Shown here: positions 1-12,188 of the stretch, piece by piece
Position numbering within the stretch: position 1 is the first letter of the stretch
Layout of the letters: each line of letters starts with the position of its first letter
NCBI RefSeq assembly: GCF_004027225.2
Contig: NC_044282.2
Span: 47,212,576 to 47,276,575 of the forward strand
Direction: 5' to 3'
Length of the DNA stretch: 64,000 nucleotides
DNA from: Strigops habroptila
Taxonomy: Eukaryota > Chordata > Aves > Psittaciformes > Psittacidae
Program-made: the position numbers and the translations under genes
Notes under the pieces: model-generated
What the model saw: only the letters and a program-made list of their open reading frames with translations
The model's database searches: none
What the model was told of the DNA's origin: nothing

Positions 1-264
1 AAATCCTGCCTCTTTTGGAATCAAAGGAATCCTTCCCTTCATTTATGATAAGATTTATTTTCGTAAAATAGTTACTATTAGGTGGCAACCACTCTCATAA
101 AAATTTAGATATATATTTGTTGATTATATTTAAGTGGGTTAAATAATAGGTGCTGAAAGGAGATACTCTGCTGACAAAATGCCTTTGGAACCCTGAGGTT
201 AATAGAAAGCAAACTATAAGTTTGCTGTTTGGCCACATCTTACACGCATCGGTCTTTGTTTTAG

Positions 265-361
265 GGATATGTTTGGAGAAGACTGTGTGAGTTCAAAAGA
301 TGGCTCTGTCCTGTGCATCACCGTTGATGGCAAGACTGCAAACATTTCACTGGACACTCGG
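265..361 (+). CDS. CPSF3: CPSF3 penultimate coding exon
   Basis: Exon of 97 nt. The acceptor is TTTTAG ending at 264 and the donor GTATGT starts at 362. The first base completes a split codon. It encodes a C-terminal domain segment that reads [14 protein letters not shown] and [15 protein letters not shown]. No other frame is as well bounded by splice sites. Confidence 0.92.
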
Positions 362-2707
362 GTATGTACAGCAAAGCACTCCCTTTTGTGTGTGCTGTGT
401 TTAGCAGAGGCGAGCCTCCCTTCTAGCATACAGATCTGCCTAGAACATCATGTACCCATTGCTAAGGAAATTATTTTGTATTTGGTATCAAAACAGCTTA
501 AGCCTGTTCACTTGCCATTACTTTCATTGACATTCTCGTCAGTGGATCAGTACCCTGCCTCTCTGAGAGAAATACTGATCCAGCCTGTGAGCTGAGCTCA
601 CCGATTTAACAGAAGCATTTCCTACAGAGTTTTCTTCATTTAAAAAAATGCTAGAAATGTTTATGTGACAAATGCTGTAAATTTGGAAGAAACCCCAGTA
701 TTTGTCAGCAGCTCTCTGCTTGTATAAAAATGAATAAAGGAAGATTGTAGAGAAGAAACTGGTTTAGCCCACAATTTCTTTTGTAAATGCTTGTAAAACA
801 TAGGCTCTGGTCTGAATAATTGAACAATCAGAGTAGGAGCGACGGTAATACTTGGGTTTTTGGTCATCTTGATCCTTTTGTAGCTAAACTGAAAGCCTGA
901 AATATTCACAAAAAGAAGTATTTTATTAATTTGCTAGCTAGGTTCAGAATTGAATGTCATGCATGTCAGAATGCTGCTTTAAGAAGCTGTCGCACCTAGT
1001 TATTTGAACAATGTGGAATTGTAAAGAATGGTTCAAACCATGTCTTCTGTGTCCTTAAGCATTTTAATGTGTCAACTTTGTCATTATTAATAACATACTG
1101 AAAATGTATAATGTATTACCACTATCCATTATAGTAATCCATTCCAATCTGGAGTAGCTCCCAGATGCTGTCCTGAGGGACCATAACAAATGTTTCAAGT
1201 ATTCTACAAACCCAGAAGAAGCTGATCCCAGCCCAAAATTTCTTACCTTTTGAAACAAACCAAATGAATATTAATTATCTCAAGAGGATAGTGAATTACA
1301 GTCTTGTGGTTAACACACCATGATTGCTGTGACATCGTTTTTCAGTTTTTTAATAAACATATGCTACATTTCAATGTATACCTAGTACAGAAACATAGGA
1401 CTGATGAAAAGAGCTCTTGCAATAAAGAAAAAGGTAACAAGGCTGGAAAAAAATACATAATGCTCAATCAAGAAGTTAGGCTTCATTTTCATGTAATATT
1501 ATATTGATGTATGTCATTATTGTTAAGGCTTGTGCACTGACAGAAGCCCTAATGGCAACTCAACTGCCACCGTGTGTGTATATCTTTGTAATACTTTACA
1601 TACTGTGTTGGCAATGGCAAGCTTGTGCCATTGTGAACCAGGTTTAACAAGAAAGTTCTGTCCTTCTTTATGTGCATATGTATCTTCTTATAAAACTTTA
1701 ATGGCCTTAAAATGAAAAACTGTTTAGTATAGATCTGACTACATGGTGGGACTTGTGGATTTACTTATTCCACATTAACGCCTAACAGAGTGTTCTTAGA
1801 GTTCACATGTTTCTAACAGCATTGTCACATAACATTAAATATGTGTTTGCTGTTTCAAATGCCCCCTCTTTTTTTTCTCTTCACAAACCTTTATGGTTGA
1901 AAGTTGTTACTTGTTCAGAACAGCAGCAAATTAATACTGAATTAGAGAAGGTACAGTCTTAGAGCCTAAAAGTCCATAGGCTCAAGAATGGTATTACTAT
2001 GCAAATGCTGCCCTTTCAGATAGAGCAGTCAGGGGATTATCAGGTAGATCAACTTGCATGTTTGGGGCGGGCATGTTTCTCTAGGAACACTTGCTTTAGT
2101 GATAAATGAATCTCTTCAGGGTTTTACATTGATGCAAATGTTATCTTATGGGTGTGGGCATATCAGTGTGCAGGCTCCCTCAGTACAGGTGCCTGTACCT
2201 CTGTGATGAATGCCTGTGTTTTACAGTATTAACCTAATGCAATGCCAGTGAATTCACAGATAAAATGAAAACTCCAAGGACTGAACCGTGTGTGGTTTTA
2301 TTTGATTTTGAATTAAATGTAATGTATAGAACTTAATGCGTTTACATGCATTGAAACAGGTTATTAATCAAACATAAAACTTGAGATTAAGCTTGTTCCT
2401 CAGAAGGACTTCCGTAAGTCTTTTGTGAACTCTTCTACATGTTGGCAGACCATTTAAGAACATACAGTGCTGCTCTTGATAACTTTCTTTTCCATTTGCA
2501 TGCCTATTTTTGCCTTTCCCCTGATGAGCACTGCATTGTTCACGTGCTGAAAAGGAATATGAAGTGCTGGTTGTTCTAACTTACTTCTATTTTTTTTGTT
2601 CCCAGACAGTTGACTGTGAGCCAGGAAGTGAAGATGATGAATCCCTCCGTGAAATGGTGGAACTGGCTGCACAGAGGCTTTATGATGCCCTCAGCCCAGT
2701 ATACTGA
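265..2707 (+). CDS. CPSF3: CPSF3 (CPSF-73), last two coding exons only
   Basis: C-terminal end of the 73-kDa subunit of the cleavage and polyadenylation specificity factor, the nuclear metallo-beta-lactamase/beta-CASP endonuclease that cuts pre-mRNA and histone mRNA 3' ends. Coding exons are 265-361 and 2606-2707, stop TGA at 2705-2707. The first ends at a complete Arg codon and the second opens with Thr, so they join in phase 0. The product ends in an acidic stretch ([19 protein letters not shown]) and then [10 protein letters not shown], which fits the conserved CPSF73 C-terminal domain that binds partner subunits. The catalytic region lies upstream of the window. The gene is followed by IAH1, as in other vertebrates. 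Identification is by recall of the family; alignment was not possible. Confidence 0.93.
362..2605 (+). other. CPSF3 last intron
   Basis: 2.2-kb intron with donor GTATGT and acceptor TTGTTCCCAG. Content is AT-rich with no recognisable repeat or ORF of interest. Short frames in it lack splice support or family resemblance. Confidence 0.85.
2606..2707 (+). CDS. CPSF3: CPSF3 terminal coding exon
   Basis: 34 codons including stop. Opens [16 protein letters not shown] and ends DALSPVY followed by TGA. The acidic run plus a helical [13 protein letters not shown] end is the C-terminus expected for CPSF73. A longer open frame in another register over the same bases is a shadow. Confidence 0.94.
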   Translation, partial: TVDCEPGSEDDESLREMVELAAQRLYDALSPVY

Positions 2708-2786
2708 CCTTTGTAGATACCTAGAACACATTAAAAAAAAAAAATCTTTTAAATGTTCAATTTATTTGGACTATTTTTTAAAAGTG

Positions 2787-2970
2787 AATAAATTTTTTTC
2801 TTCAGTAAGTCAAACGTATCAATTCTGTGACTGTGAAACTGCTGAGTTATTTCAAGTAATGGATGAGCAACCTTAGAGCAACTATATTTGTGTATATATT
2901 ATAGATTATAATAAAACCAGGCAAAGTGTGCATATGTTCTTTTTTCTTATGTGCACGTATGAGAAATAAA
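2787..2970 (+). terminator. CPSF3: CPSF3 3' UTR poly(A) signals
   Basis: AATAAA hexamers at 2787-2792, 2910-2915 and 2965-2970, 80-263 bases past the stop codon, in AT-rich sequence. Any could end CPSF3 mRNA; the last would give a 3' UTR of about 280 bases. Which is used cannot be told from sequence. Confidence 0.65.
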
Positions 2971-4050
2971 GAAATTCTTAACCTATCTAAATGTAGAATT
3001 ACAAAAATTAAATTGAGTTTTAGGTTTGTGAAGATTAATGACCAGTTGGAGCATGAATTGGATGTATTTGGTTTGCATATGCTGAGAGTCAAGCTTGTAT
3101 AGAATTTTGTCGCTGTCAAGGAAGCAATTACCTGCATGTTTGCATCTGCTTGAAGTCAAGGAGAGTTTGAACACACTTAAAAACCAATCCATGTTTGCAT
3201 GCCGGGCTTAATTGGAGCTTTACAACTGTGTATGCGGGCATTGCCATTAACTAGACTAGATGAACAAAACCAGCTTCAAGCGAAGCCAGTGCTTATGACC
3301 CGTAACAGCCTCATGTGCAAGTTTCTTCCTGGGCAACATGAAATGTGGTGTCAGGAACTGCAGCATGTGGAGAAGAATTTCAGATACAAATGTATACCCC
3401 GAGTTAGCTGGGGTCGTTGCCAAACAGTAAATCGTGCAGAAAATTGTCCACGGGAAGTGAGTTTTCTACAAAAGAACTTCGTCTTTCTTGTATACAGCTT
3501 TTTGTCTCCCTTTTCTCAGCTGATTAAATTGGCACCTCATCAATCATAGAAATCACAGAAGACCAGGTTGGAAGGTACCTCAAGGATCATCTGCTCCAAC
3601 GTTTCTTGGCAAAGCATGACCTCGACCAGATGTCCCAGCACCCTGTCCAGCTGAGCCTTTTGAGTGTCCAGCATGGGGGAATCCACCGCTTCCCCGGGGA
3701 GATTATTCCAGTGGTTGATTGTTCTCAATGTGAAAATTTCCTCTTGCATCCACTTAGAATCATCCCAGGAGTAACTTGTGCCCATTACCCCTCCTCTTTT
3801 CCATGTAACTCCTTGTAAAGGGAGTCTCCATCTTCTTTGTAGCCACCCTTTAAATAGTGGTAGTGGTAGAATTAGTGTATTGTTAGTATTACCAGCATTA
3901 GTGACAGCTTTCCTCCCCAGACTGTCTGTCATTAGCTAACTAACTAAGAGTATTAAATCTTTCAAAGGAGGTAACCGCATTTTATTTAAAATTAAGGATC
4001 TCTTTGGAACAGGTAAAAGTCTTATTTTTAAAGTTATGCCCGTGTTTCTA
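2971..4050. other. CPSF3-IAH1 intergenic region
   Basis: About 1 kb between the CPSF3 poly(A) sites and the IAH1 CpG island. It contains a CR1 fragment (3544-3860). A 116-codon open frame at 3199-3549 runs into that repeat and has no splice or family support. Nothing else is seen. Confidence 0.7.
3544..3860 (-). repeat. CR1 LINE 3' fragment
   Basis: Reads on the + strand as the reverse complement of a CR1 3' end. It starts with TCATAGAAATCACAGAA, then GGTTGGAAGG, GATCATCTGCTCCAAC and a diverged 3' body with a run like CCAGTGGTTGATTGTTCTCA. The right edge is approximate. Confidence 0.85.
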
Positions 4051-4069
4051 AACGTGCTTTCACCCAGCA

Positions 4070-4870
4070 CAGGCCGGGCGGGCGGGTCCGGCCTCTCCAC
4101 ACCGCCTCCCCTCTCCCCGCGTCGCCGGTCCCGCAGCCGCCCCGCGGGCAGCGCCATCTTCCCCAAGCCCGGCTCTGCAGGAGGACGCGCTTCACTCTCA
4201 AGCGGGGGTAAAGCAGCAACCGACCGGCGCTGCTGGACCCTCAAGCCAGTTTCTAACGCAGAGGAAGCGGCGAGCTCTCCTCCTGATCATCCTCCCCCCG
4301 CTGCGGCGGACGTCCGGCCGCGGCCATGGCGCTGGTGGAGGCGGGCGCCCGCGGGCGGCTCCTGCTGTGGCCCCGCGTCGTCCTCTTCGGAGACTCCATC
4401 ACTGAGGTAGCGGCCCTGCGGCAGCGCCGCGCCGCCGCCCCTGCCTGCGGGGCTGCCGGCTTCGCCACAGCGGCCTGAGCCCTGCGTCCCCGCAGCTCCC
4501 CTCCGCGCTGCGGAGCCCCGTGAACATCCCGGTTCCTCGCACCGCAGTACTGTGGTTTTCCGCGGACGCTGCGCCAGCAGCAGCCCGGCATTACCCTGAG
4601 CGCCTGTGCCAAGCACGGGGCTTGACTTCATTTTTAAGGAAGAGCGAGCTGGCTGCAGCCGGAGGGGATGCGTGTGCCCTGGTGCGGGGCAGCCTGGCCT
4701 CCAGCCTCGCCTCGCCCGCCGGTGCCCGCCTGCCCCGGGGCAGGAGAAGCCTGTTCGGCGGGATCATGGTGGCTGAGCCCCGTGAGCCGCCCTCCTCCGG
4801 GCTGTGGCGGGCTGCGGTCAGGCAGCTGTGCAGCCTCCTCCCGGGGCCGGGATAGAAACCCGCCTTGGCT
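4070..4870 (+). promoter_or_regulatory. IAH1: CpG-island promoter of IAH1
   Basis: GC- and CpG-rich block starting at the GGGCGGGCGGGTCCGG run near 4076, covering exon 1 and the start of intron 1. It holds Sp1-type GC boxes and a YY1-like CGCCATCTT core at 4152-4160, about 170 bases before the start codon. No TATA box is evident. This is the usual arrangement for a broadly expressed vertebrate gene. Confidence 0.8.
4326..4406 (+). CDS. IAH1: IAH1 exon 1 (nucleophile block)
   Basis: 27 codons from ATG to GAG, donor GTAGCG at 4407. Ends [11 protein letters not shown], which carries SGNH block I with the catalytic serine, Ser24. GC-rich, within the CpG island. Confidence 0.95.
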
Positions 4871-7800
4871 GGCCGAGGCTGGCGTGGCGGGGAGAGCCTG
4901 GCTCTGTGAGGCGGGAAGGAGGCCAGAGAACCGGGAGCGCAGCCCGGTATAGTTACGTCCCTGGTGGTTCTCCCGTGAGAGTGTTCCAGGAGCTGTCACG
5001 CGGGTGGTCTTTAATGAGATTTAGAGCCTTTTTGTAGGTAAGCTTTAAGCTCCTATGTCACCAGTGTGGTTTGGTGGAAGTGTAGTTCCTGGTGTTTCGG
5101 TAGCAGTGGTTTTTCAGACAGGGAGGACGGCCTCTTGTCTGTCGTGGCCCCCACACATCCCCGTCCCAGCTCCTGGTGCATCCCTCCTGCGCAGCTCCCT
5201 GCGTAGAGCTCACCTGCCCTGGAGGCACTGTCAACATGACTGGACTTGGTGAACATCTCCTGTGAGGCAGGACCAGCTTTTGAGTGTTCATTTTGTGTCC
5301 CTGCCTCTTGCATGGTGGAGCGGGTCACAGAGCTGCTCTGATGCAAAAAGATTCGGCTAAAGATGAAGGTTATCTTTGATGGAAGATCAGGGGTCTAAAC
5401 TGACTCACTGCAGCATTGTAACAGTGAGGGTGGTGCAGCAGTGAGAATAAAGAGAGGGGATTAATTTTTCCACTACTAGAAGAGGTAGGCATCGAACTGC
5501 ATTCTGAAGCAGCATGTGGAGAGAGGATTTTTGGGGTGCTCTCTAGAATGAAGGCACAGTGAAAGGATCTTAGGAAAAGGTGTTAAACCCCCAAATCTCA
5601 CCACCTAAAATGAAACTGCAGCCTGGCAGCAGTCAGTTTTGATTACAAAGGGACCACACGGTCTGTCCCTCTGAAGGTATGGTCCCATGTTGCCTCTGAT
5701 GCCAGTTGTGTGTCTGTGTAAGACCCGGACTGTTGGACCTCTGCAGGACAGGACAGGACAGGCTGGGAGGGAGGGAGTGCTGCAGCAGCAGTGCAGAGGC
5801 TGTGCACGAAAAGCTTTTGAGGAGGGAGGGAAGGAAGATGCAGGTGGCGGGAGTGACTTGCTGGGGAGTGAGTTCTTCCAGTGAGGCTCTAACAGTTTTC
5901 CTTGCTTTCAGTTCTCCTTCCGGGAAGATGGCTGGGGAGCGTATCTTGCTGAGAGACTGGTCAGGTAAGAGGTTAAATTCCAAAAGTAATGCCTAGCATG
6001 CAAGAAGGTGTGCAGCTTTTCTAAAAGAAAACCAACACAAGTTAATATTTAATGTATATTTATTTATTAACAATTTATTTGTTGAAGTGGAACTGCCTTA
6101 GTGGTAACCTGCCCAGTACTGGTGGAAATACTCACTGGGTGTTTCTTTACACTCAAAGCTTGAGTGGAAATTAAAAAAAATCATAGAATGGTTTGGATTG
6201 GAAGGGACGTTAAAGATCATCTCATTCTAACCCCCCCCGCCATGGGCAGGGACACCTTCTGCTAGACCAGGGTGCTCAAAGCCCCGTCCAGCCGGTCCTG
6301 GAACACTTCAATGCTTAGTGATTGTCAAGATTGCTGTTCGTGCGCTTTCAAGGCACAAAGTTGTAATCCCATTGAAAACTCCTGTGACACCTCATCGTTT
6401 CTGAGAGGGATGGAGGCAGGTATCCTGGCAGAGTGGTTCAGAACGTCCCATGTTTTGTCCTGGTGTGCAGGGAGGACTCTGCTTTTTGATACATGTTTCT
6501 GTTTCAGAAAATGTGATGTTGTGAACCGTGGGCTCTCGGGGTACAACACCAGATGGGCTAACTTGATCCTGCCAAGACTGATCACTAAAAGTGCCGGTGC
6601 TGAGAGTACTGTTGCAGTTACTATTTTCTTTGGAGCTAACGACAGTGCTTTGAAAGGTACTGTACCTTCCCTCCCCACCCCATGGCTCTGAAGGCAGTTT
6701 TACAGTTCAGCAGGGAAGGCAGAACACCACACAGACTTCCCTGGCACCAGCTGCCCTCTCTTCGTTTTTACAGTGGATTGTTTTCAATCATTTTATTTGT
6801 ATTTACACCATTCAGTGCCTTCTATTCCTCTCCCTCTCACCAAGTTTTAATGTCAAAAGTAAATTTCAAGGTGCTCAAGAGTCAGTCGTGTATCCATCAC
6901 CGAAAATTGGAGTTAGGCATCCTGCTGATTTTTCTGCCTTCAAAGCAGGCTGATGAGTTCTTGGCAAATGGGTTGAGGAAATGAGGGAAGGAATGAGCAT
7001 TTGGATTCTCTTTAAGATAAGCATAGCAGCATGCAGGGCTAGGCTAACCAAAATGATAACATCAGTGCACGAGGGACTGACTCTACATCCATGGGGATTT
7101 CCCCAATTTTCTCTGCATCCAAGGGGGGTAAAAATCTTAGGTTCTGTTTCAGTGAGGCTTGAGGTGATTGTGTGATCTAATACTAAGATACGGAGTTGTA
7201 AGAAAAAGCATCTAAAAAGAAATTATTTTTCGTTGGGTTTTTGTTTTCCCTGTGCCTTGTTTGTGTTAGGTGAAAGCGCTGTGTTTAAAATCTTGATTTG
7301 TCCACTTTGGATGTTGAAGAACAGTGTTTTCCTACCACACCTCCTGATCCAGTGGCTGCGGTGAAGTGCATGCTCAGAATAAGTGCCCACATTCATATGC
7401 TGTGTACAAAGCACATTGTACTGTGTAATAAACCTGTGAGCAGTTTAACATCGCTGATGCACGTGCTCCGTCCCCAGACAGACCTGAACCCGAAGCAACA
7501 CGTTCCTTTGGAGGAGTACGCTGCGAACTTGAAGAGCATGATACAGTATCTCAAGTCAGTAGACATTACTGAAGACAGGATTATTTTGATCACGCCACCA
7601 CCTCTTCAGGAATCAGCTTGGGAAAAGGAGTGTCTTGCCAAAGGTAAGAGTGGTGTGGATGGGCAGAACTTCAGCATTTTACCAACAGAGTGTAAGTAAG
7701 TTCCTGATCCCAGGCTGAGAGGTGATTCACTTCGTGCTTGTGCCAGGTTGCAGCCATGTTCTTTGGGCTCATGGAAAACAGGACTAGTAGCTGGCTTGCT

Positions 7801-10800
7801 AAAGAACTTTTGGACAAGCTTGTGGAGTAACTACAAACTAATCAGTAACATCCTTTTGAAAGTGTAGATTGAACTGTTTGTGCATAGAACTGACAGAAGC
7901 GTCTGCCCTTTGAGAACACAGGTTTTGCCGAGATGTCCTAGGCAGACTACATCATGTCCTGGCAGCTCCCAAAATAACCTGAATTATGGAAGAAATTCTG
8001 GCATTGTGTGCCTTAGAAAAATTTGTAATAGTCACGGTATATTTGCCATCTATTTGAATAAACAGTAATATCCAGCCAGGTTTATTTTAAGTTTACACCT
8101 CCCTCCCCAAGGATATCATAATCTAAGGATGCTAATAAAAGTACCTGGGAAGGAAGCAAAAAGTGATTAAATGATTTTTCATTACAATGTTGTTCAAGGT
8201 AATTCTAAAAATAGAGATATAAGAGCACTGCTTACTTCATACTGCTCTGCTGCTGGAAACTGCCGTAATCCTACTGACTCCAGCAGTGACAGTTTATGCC
8301 TCCTGAGAGCGAGTCCTCTTCTGGGACTTGTCCACTTCTTGCACATTTATAAAAGACTTTTGAGTTAGATTCAGGTAAATACAGAGCTGTCGCCTTAGTA
8401 TTTGCAGGGTTTTCTCTAATTTAGGTGGTATTGCATATCCTGAGTTGTGTGCTCGGTCAAGGTGGTAACATTTTGAAGGTGACCCCATGTTTAAACTGTA
8501 CTAAATTAGGCTGTGTTATTGCATGACTTTGCATTAGGAGGCTTTGGTGTGTGGCAGTTGTCACTGTGCAAAACAGGGTTTGGACTCTATGGACTTTCAA
8601 ACTCATCCAGTGAGGTAGTTTTTGTATTTAATGTAGAAAAGGAGAGAAAGTCCTCCAAAGGACCACAAACTGTGTAAGACAGTAGCAGCTGTAGCAGGCC
8701 AGGCATCAGATATGGCCAGTACGGTATATATGGCAGTAGTAGATCCTTGGATAGGGACCAAAGGGCAGATCAGGCACAGAGCAGCCTTTCCTGTATGTGC
8801 GCCCAGCTCCCACTATAGCCCTAGTTTGCCACACATGGATCCATACTGTCCTCTTGAAATGTTAGGTGAGCACACGATGAATGCTGTTTATCTGGCTCCT
8901 AGCTATCAAGTAACACCTCTAAAATGTTGTTAATTAATTTTCATCTTAAAACTATCCTTTTTATGGGGTAGAGAGGGAGGAAACTTGCACTTACACTGTT
9001 GAATCTGACAGCATCTGTCTAAAAGAGAGTGCTATCTAGAGATGGAACGAAAGACAGGGTGATCTCAGACCGTGGGCTGCAAATGGAGTATTGTGGGCAC
9101 CATAAGCAGCATTATCAGATCATCTGCCCTCAACTAGTATCCAGGGGAAATGTTGTGTTTATTTCTGGTTTTGGCAGTTAGAGTATTAGAGCAAAGGAGA
9201 GGTGTGAAACATGAGGGTGATGATGTTCACAGGAACATTCATCCGGGTGTGATGAGAGGCACGAAAAGAAGCTCAGCTTCCAAATTGGAGTGCTGTGGGA
9301 GACGGAGTCAAAGCCCTTACTAAGGTCAGAGCTGCTCTTCATCATCTGTGTAGCCATTAATCATCACAGAAGGCAATTGGGTGGTCAAGCACTATCTGGC
9401 TTTGCTAGATTTGTGTTGATAGTTCCTTCTAGTCCTTCATGTGTTTGGAAATGAATCCCAAGAGGAGGTAACCCCACTATCTTTCCCAGCACTGAGGTGA
9501 GGCCGAGTGATGAACAGCAGTTCCCCAGGTCCTTTCATGTCTTTCATGAGGTTGGGTGTAACGTGAACCTTCCTCCAGTCACGGTGGGGCTCCTGTTAAA
9601 TGTGAACTTCTGTAGGTGGAAGGCATTGACCTCGCCAGTGCAACAGGCAGCTCCTTCAGGTCAGTCCCACACACCCAGATGTATCTGGTGTCTCTGAGTT
9701 TCCCCTGAGCCATTGCTCCCCACTGCCGGCTGTCCCAAGGCAGGGTGGGATGTGCAGGTCAGGTTAAACCACTAGGTTGCCTTCTTGGTCCCCCCAGGAT
9801 ACTCCCATGTTCCCCGAGCTTCCTTTGGCTGCTGCTCTTCACTTACAGGCCCAGCACATGCTTCTGCAGAGCTGCACATTGAGAGCAGGTGTGTGTGCAC
9901 TTCCAGAATGGAGGAGGAGATGAAACAGTCAAGAAGTAATCCTAGCGCTGAAAGAAAAGGCAAAGGGAGAATTGTCAACTTTGCTGGGATAGAAGTCATA
10001 AACCCGGAAGGGGGCAGGACTGCAGGACCTCACCTGCGGAGGTGGGGCTGACACCAACACAGGGAACATGGCAACAAAGGGAGCTCTGCGTGGTGGAGGC
10101 TGAGTGCACTGAAGGGCCGCTCAATCCATGTGAGAGTTAAACCAGGAAGAAAGTTGAAGAAAGGAGGAGGTAGGAAATGTAGTGTTGTGGGGAAGGACCA
10201 GTGGGGCTGCCAAGGATATTTTGATGATGAAAACAAATGATGGGAGGAAGGAGGTGGCAGCGTGAAGAGGTGGGAGTCATCAGATGCAAGGAGGGAGTAG
10301 ACAGGAGTTGAAGAATTGCATTATAGGTCCCATTAAAAAAAAAAGGTAACTTCATGATATCCTGCCGCAGAGTTTCCCCGTGCTCTGTGCAGAACTGCTG
10401 GCACTGAGCACGGGCTGACCGGCCAGCTCCCGGGTAACTGCATGCACAAAGGTACCATTTGCGGGTGCTAATCAAGCTTTGGATCTACATGTGAGACTAC
10501 TGCAAGGAGATGTTAAATGTTGGATGTCACCCAGGAAGCAGAAGGCAAGCTTGTAAATAGATTTACATTTCCTTCACTCTATTCCACATGCTAGTTGCAG
10601 GTGTATGAAGAGTTTTAAATCTGTGCGTGGATTTCACCTGGAGCTTGTCAGAAGGCAGAAGCTGTGAGCAGCACAGAAACAACCTTTACCCTGTGCCTGT
10701 TGCCTCTCTCACCTTTTACACATCTGTTAACATGTTTTCAAGTGCCTCAAAACCAAAAGGTGCCCTGAAAGAGACCCACCAAGCTTTAGCTTACGGCTGC

Positions 10801-12062
10801 TGAAATCTACATGCTTCGGATTTGGTTTGTAATTGGTTATGTATGGGCTGGTTTAACAAACTGGTATGCATGGTGTGTGCTACAGAGGACTGAAATCAGG
10901 GTGGATCAGTCACAGCTGCTAAATGTTTTCTTTGTTTCTGATGGACAGGTGACAAATTGAATCGCCGCAATGCTACCACCGGGGAGTATGCCCGGGCCTG
11001 TGTTCAGGTCGCTAGGGACTGTGGAACTGATGTAGTTGACCTCTGGACACTGATGCAAAACAACCAGGTATGATGTCAGAAAGACTTCGAAACTGTCGTG
11101 AATTGTGAAGTGCATCATTTAGCTTAGAGGAACTGGTAGTGCTACATGATCACTGAAATGGTACAAAATAGATCCAAATTACACCTTGGGGAAGGGAAAA
11201 AATAATCCAGAAAGCTTCATAGTGGGCTTTGAGAAATAAAGCTTAGCACAACCTGGCTGTTATATTTGCTTAGTAAATGTCCCCTGGGAGCATTACACGT
11301 AAATAACCTTTTCACAGAATCACAGGATGGTTTGGGTTGGAGGGGCCTAGTTCCAACCACCCCTGCCATGGCAGCGACAGCTTCCACTAGAGCAGGTTGC
11401 TCCGAGCCCCGTCCAGCCTGGCCTTGAACACTGCCAGGGATGGGGCAGCCACAGCTTCTCTGGGCAACCTGCACAGCGTTGGGGTAGTGTCAGTGCGAGG
11501 TCGGGCTGCACCGGTGCCTCACTGGTGCTTCTGACCAAATACCCACACTCATCTGTCTGACGGGTTGCAGACTTTTCCTGTAGGAAGATAACTCCATTTT
11601 GGACACTCCATCTTTCTTCACTCCCACGCTCCCTGTGCAGTTGACTGTTCAGTAGTGCAGTAGACTCAATATTTTGATTGCATCACTGAAACCCATGATC
11701 TTTCCTTGATGAACAGCAGTGACTTTGGCCATCAGAACATTCTCTTAATACTTTAATACAAACGGTGAAAAATAAACCCAGTTTATAATCCAGCTGGCTC
11801 TGAAGAATTTAACAGTTACTCAAGACCTTCTATTTGCAACTAGCAAATACACTGATACATGTTTTAACCTCCCCCGCAGGATTTCTCTTCCTATCTGTCT
11901 GATGGTCTTCATTTATCACCAAAAGGCAACAGCTTTCTAGCAGCACAACTGTGGTCACACCTGGAAAAAAAACTGTCAGCCCTTCCTTTCCTGCTCCCAT
12001 ACTGGCGTGATGTGGACCACACGCACCCCGAGGCCGCGCTTCTGCCAGATGCCGTGCCGTGA
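4326..12062 (+). CDS. IAH1: IAH1, isoamyl acetate-hydrolysing esterase 1 homolog (complete, 6 exons)
   Basis: Predicted lipase/esterase of the SGNH/GDSL family. Exons are 4326-4406, 5912-5964, 6508-6656, 7482-7643, 10949-11067 and 11880-12062. They sum to 747 nt, giving 248 residues plus stop, the size of the mammalian protein. The family blocks are present: nucleophile motif FGDS (Ser24), Gly56 in [11 protein letters not shown], oxyanion-hole FFGANDS (Gly87, Asn89), and catalytic DGLH (Asp196, His199). There is no signal peptide or membrane segment, so it is probably soluble. The start ATG lies in a good context (GGCCATGG) inside a CpG island. The yeast enzyme hydrolyses isoamyl acetate; the natural vertebrate substrate is not settled. 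It lies between CPSF3 and convergent ADAM17, as in other vertebrates. Confidence 0.96.
5912..5964 (+). CDS. IAH1: IAH1 exon 2
   Basis: 53 nt with acceptor TTTCAG and donor GTAAGA. Encodes [17 protein letters not shown] and the first two bases of an Arg codon. Confidence 0.95.
6180..6315 (-). repeat. CR1 LINE 3' fragment
   Basis: In IAH1 intron 2. Begins TCATAGAATGGTTTGGATTGG and continues through GCCATGGGCAGGGACACCTT to CCGTCCAGCCGGTCCTGG. Short 3' piece in reverse orientation. Confidence 0.9.
6508..6656 (+). CDS. IAH1: IAH1 exon 3 (Gly and Asn blocks)
   Basis: 149 nt, acceptor GTTTCAG, donor GTACTG. Encodes [16 protein letters not shown] and ends [15 protein letters not shown], holding SGNH blocks II and III (Gly56, Gly87-x-Asn89). 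Confidence 0.96.
7482..7643 (+). CDS. IAH1: IAH1 exon 4
   Basis: 162 nt. The acceptor AG at 7480-7481 is chosen over the CAG at 7475-7477 because only it keeps the family frame ([18 protein letters not shown]). The donor is GTAAGA. Includes [20 protein letters not shown], conserved in the family. Confidence 0.94.
7644..10948 (+). other. IAH1 intron 4
   Basis: 3.3-kb intron, the longest in the gene. It holds one old CR1 coding-region fragment at about 9270-9730. The rest shows no gene or recognisable element. Confidence 0.8.
9270..9730 (-). repeat. Old, diverged CR1 fragment from the reverse-transcriptase region
   Basis: The + strand run AGCAGTTCCCCAGGTCCTTT after GCACTGAGGTGAGGCCGAG is the reverse complement of the CR1 region encoding the NYRPVSL-type motif. 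Flanking text (AAGCCCTTACTAAGGTCAGA, GTGGTCAAGCACTATCTGGC) fits the same element. It carries indels and is coding-dead. Edges are approximate. Confidence 0.7.
10949..11067 (+). CDS. IAH1: IAH1 exon 5
   Basis: 119 nt, acceptor ATGGACAG, donor GTATGA. Encodes [19 protein letters not shown] and [13 protein letters not shown], the helix and strand preceding the catalytic Asp-His block. Confidence 0.95.
11313..11500 (-). repeat. CR1 LINE 3' fragment
   Basis: In IAH1 intron 5. Starts CACAGAATCACAGGATGG then GTTTGGGTTGGAGGGG, passes CCGTCCAGCCTGGCCTTGAA and GATGGGGCAGCCACAGCTTC, and fades after CTGCACAGCGTTGGGG. Confidence 0.9.
11880..12062 (+). CDS. IAH1: IAH1 exon 6 (catalytic Asp-His block)
   Basis: 61 codons including TGA, acceptor CCCCCGCAG. 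Encodes [17 protein letters not shown]; Asp196 and His199 complete the SGNH catalytic triad with Ser24. The tail ends [14 protein letters not shown] and a short variable end. Confidence 0.96.
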   Translation, partial: DFSSYLSDGLHLSPKGNSFLAAQLWSHLEKKLSALPFLLPYWRDVDHTHPEAALLPDAVP

Positions 12063-12188
12063 GGAGCTGAAGCAGCCTTGCTGGGCAAAGGCAGCCTGCT
12101 TGTGAGCAGCCATTGCATGCCTGGGGAAGGGGGGTGGAGTGTCCCCTGGCAGTGCTCTGCCCTGTCCTCTTTTCTTGGGCTGTGGGAG

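Noticed and set aside
3199-3549. 116-codon + strand ORF between CPSF3 and IAH1
   Set aside because: It runs into a CR1 fragment, has no family motif or splice context, and lies in an otherwise non-coding gap.
4036-4999. Several 94-124 codon ORFs on both strands in the IAH1 CpG island
   Set aside because: Overlapping frames in GC-rich DNA; only the 27-codon IAH1 exon 1 has family and splice support.
7474-7478. CCCAG as acceptor for IAH1 exon 4
   Set aside because: It shifts the frame away from the conserved [14 protein letters not shown] sequence.
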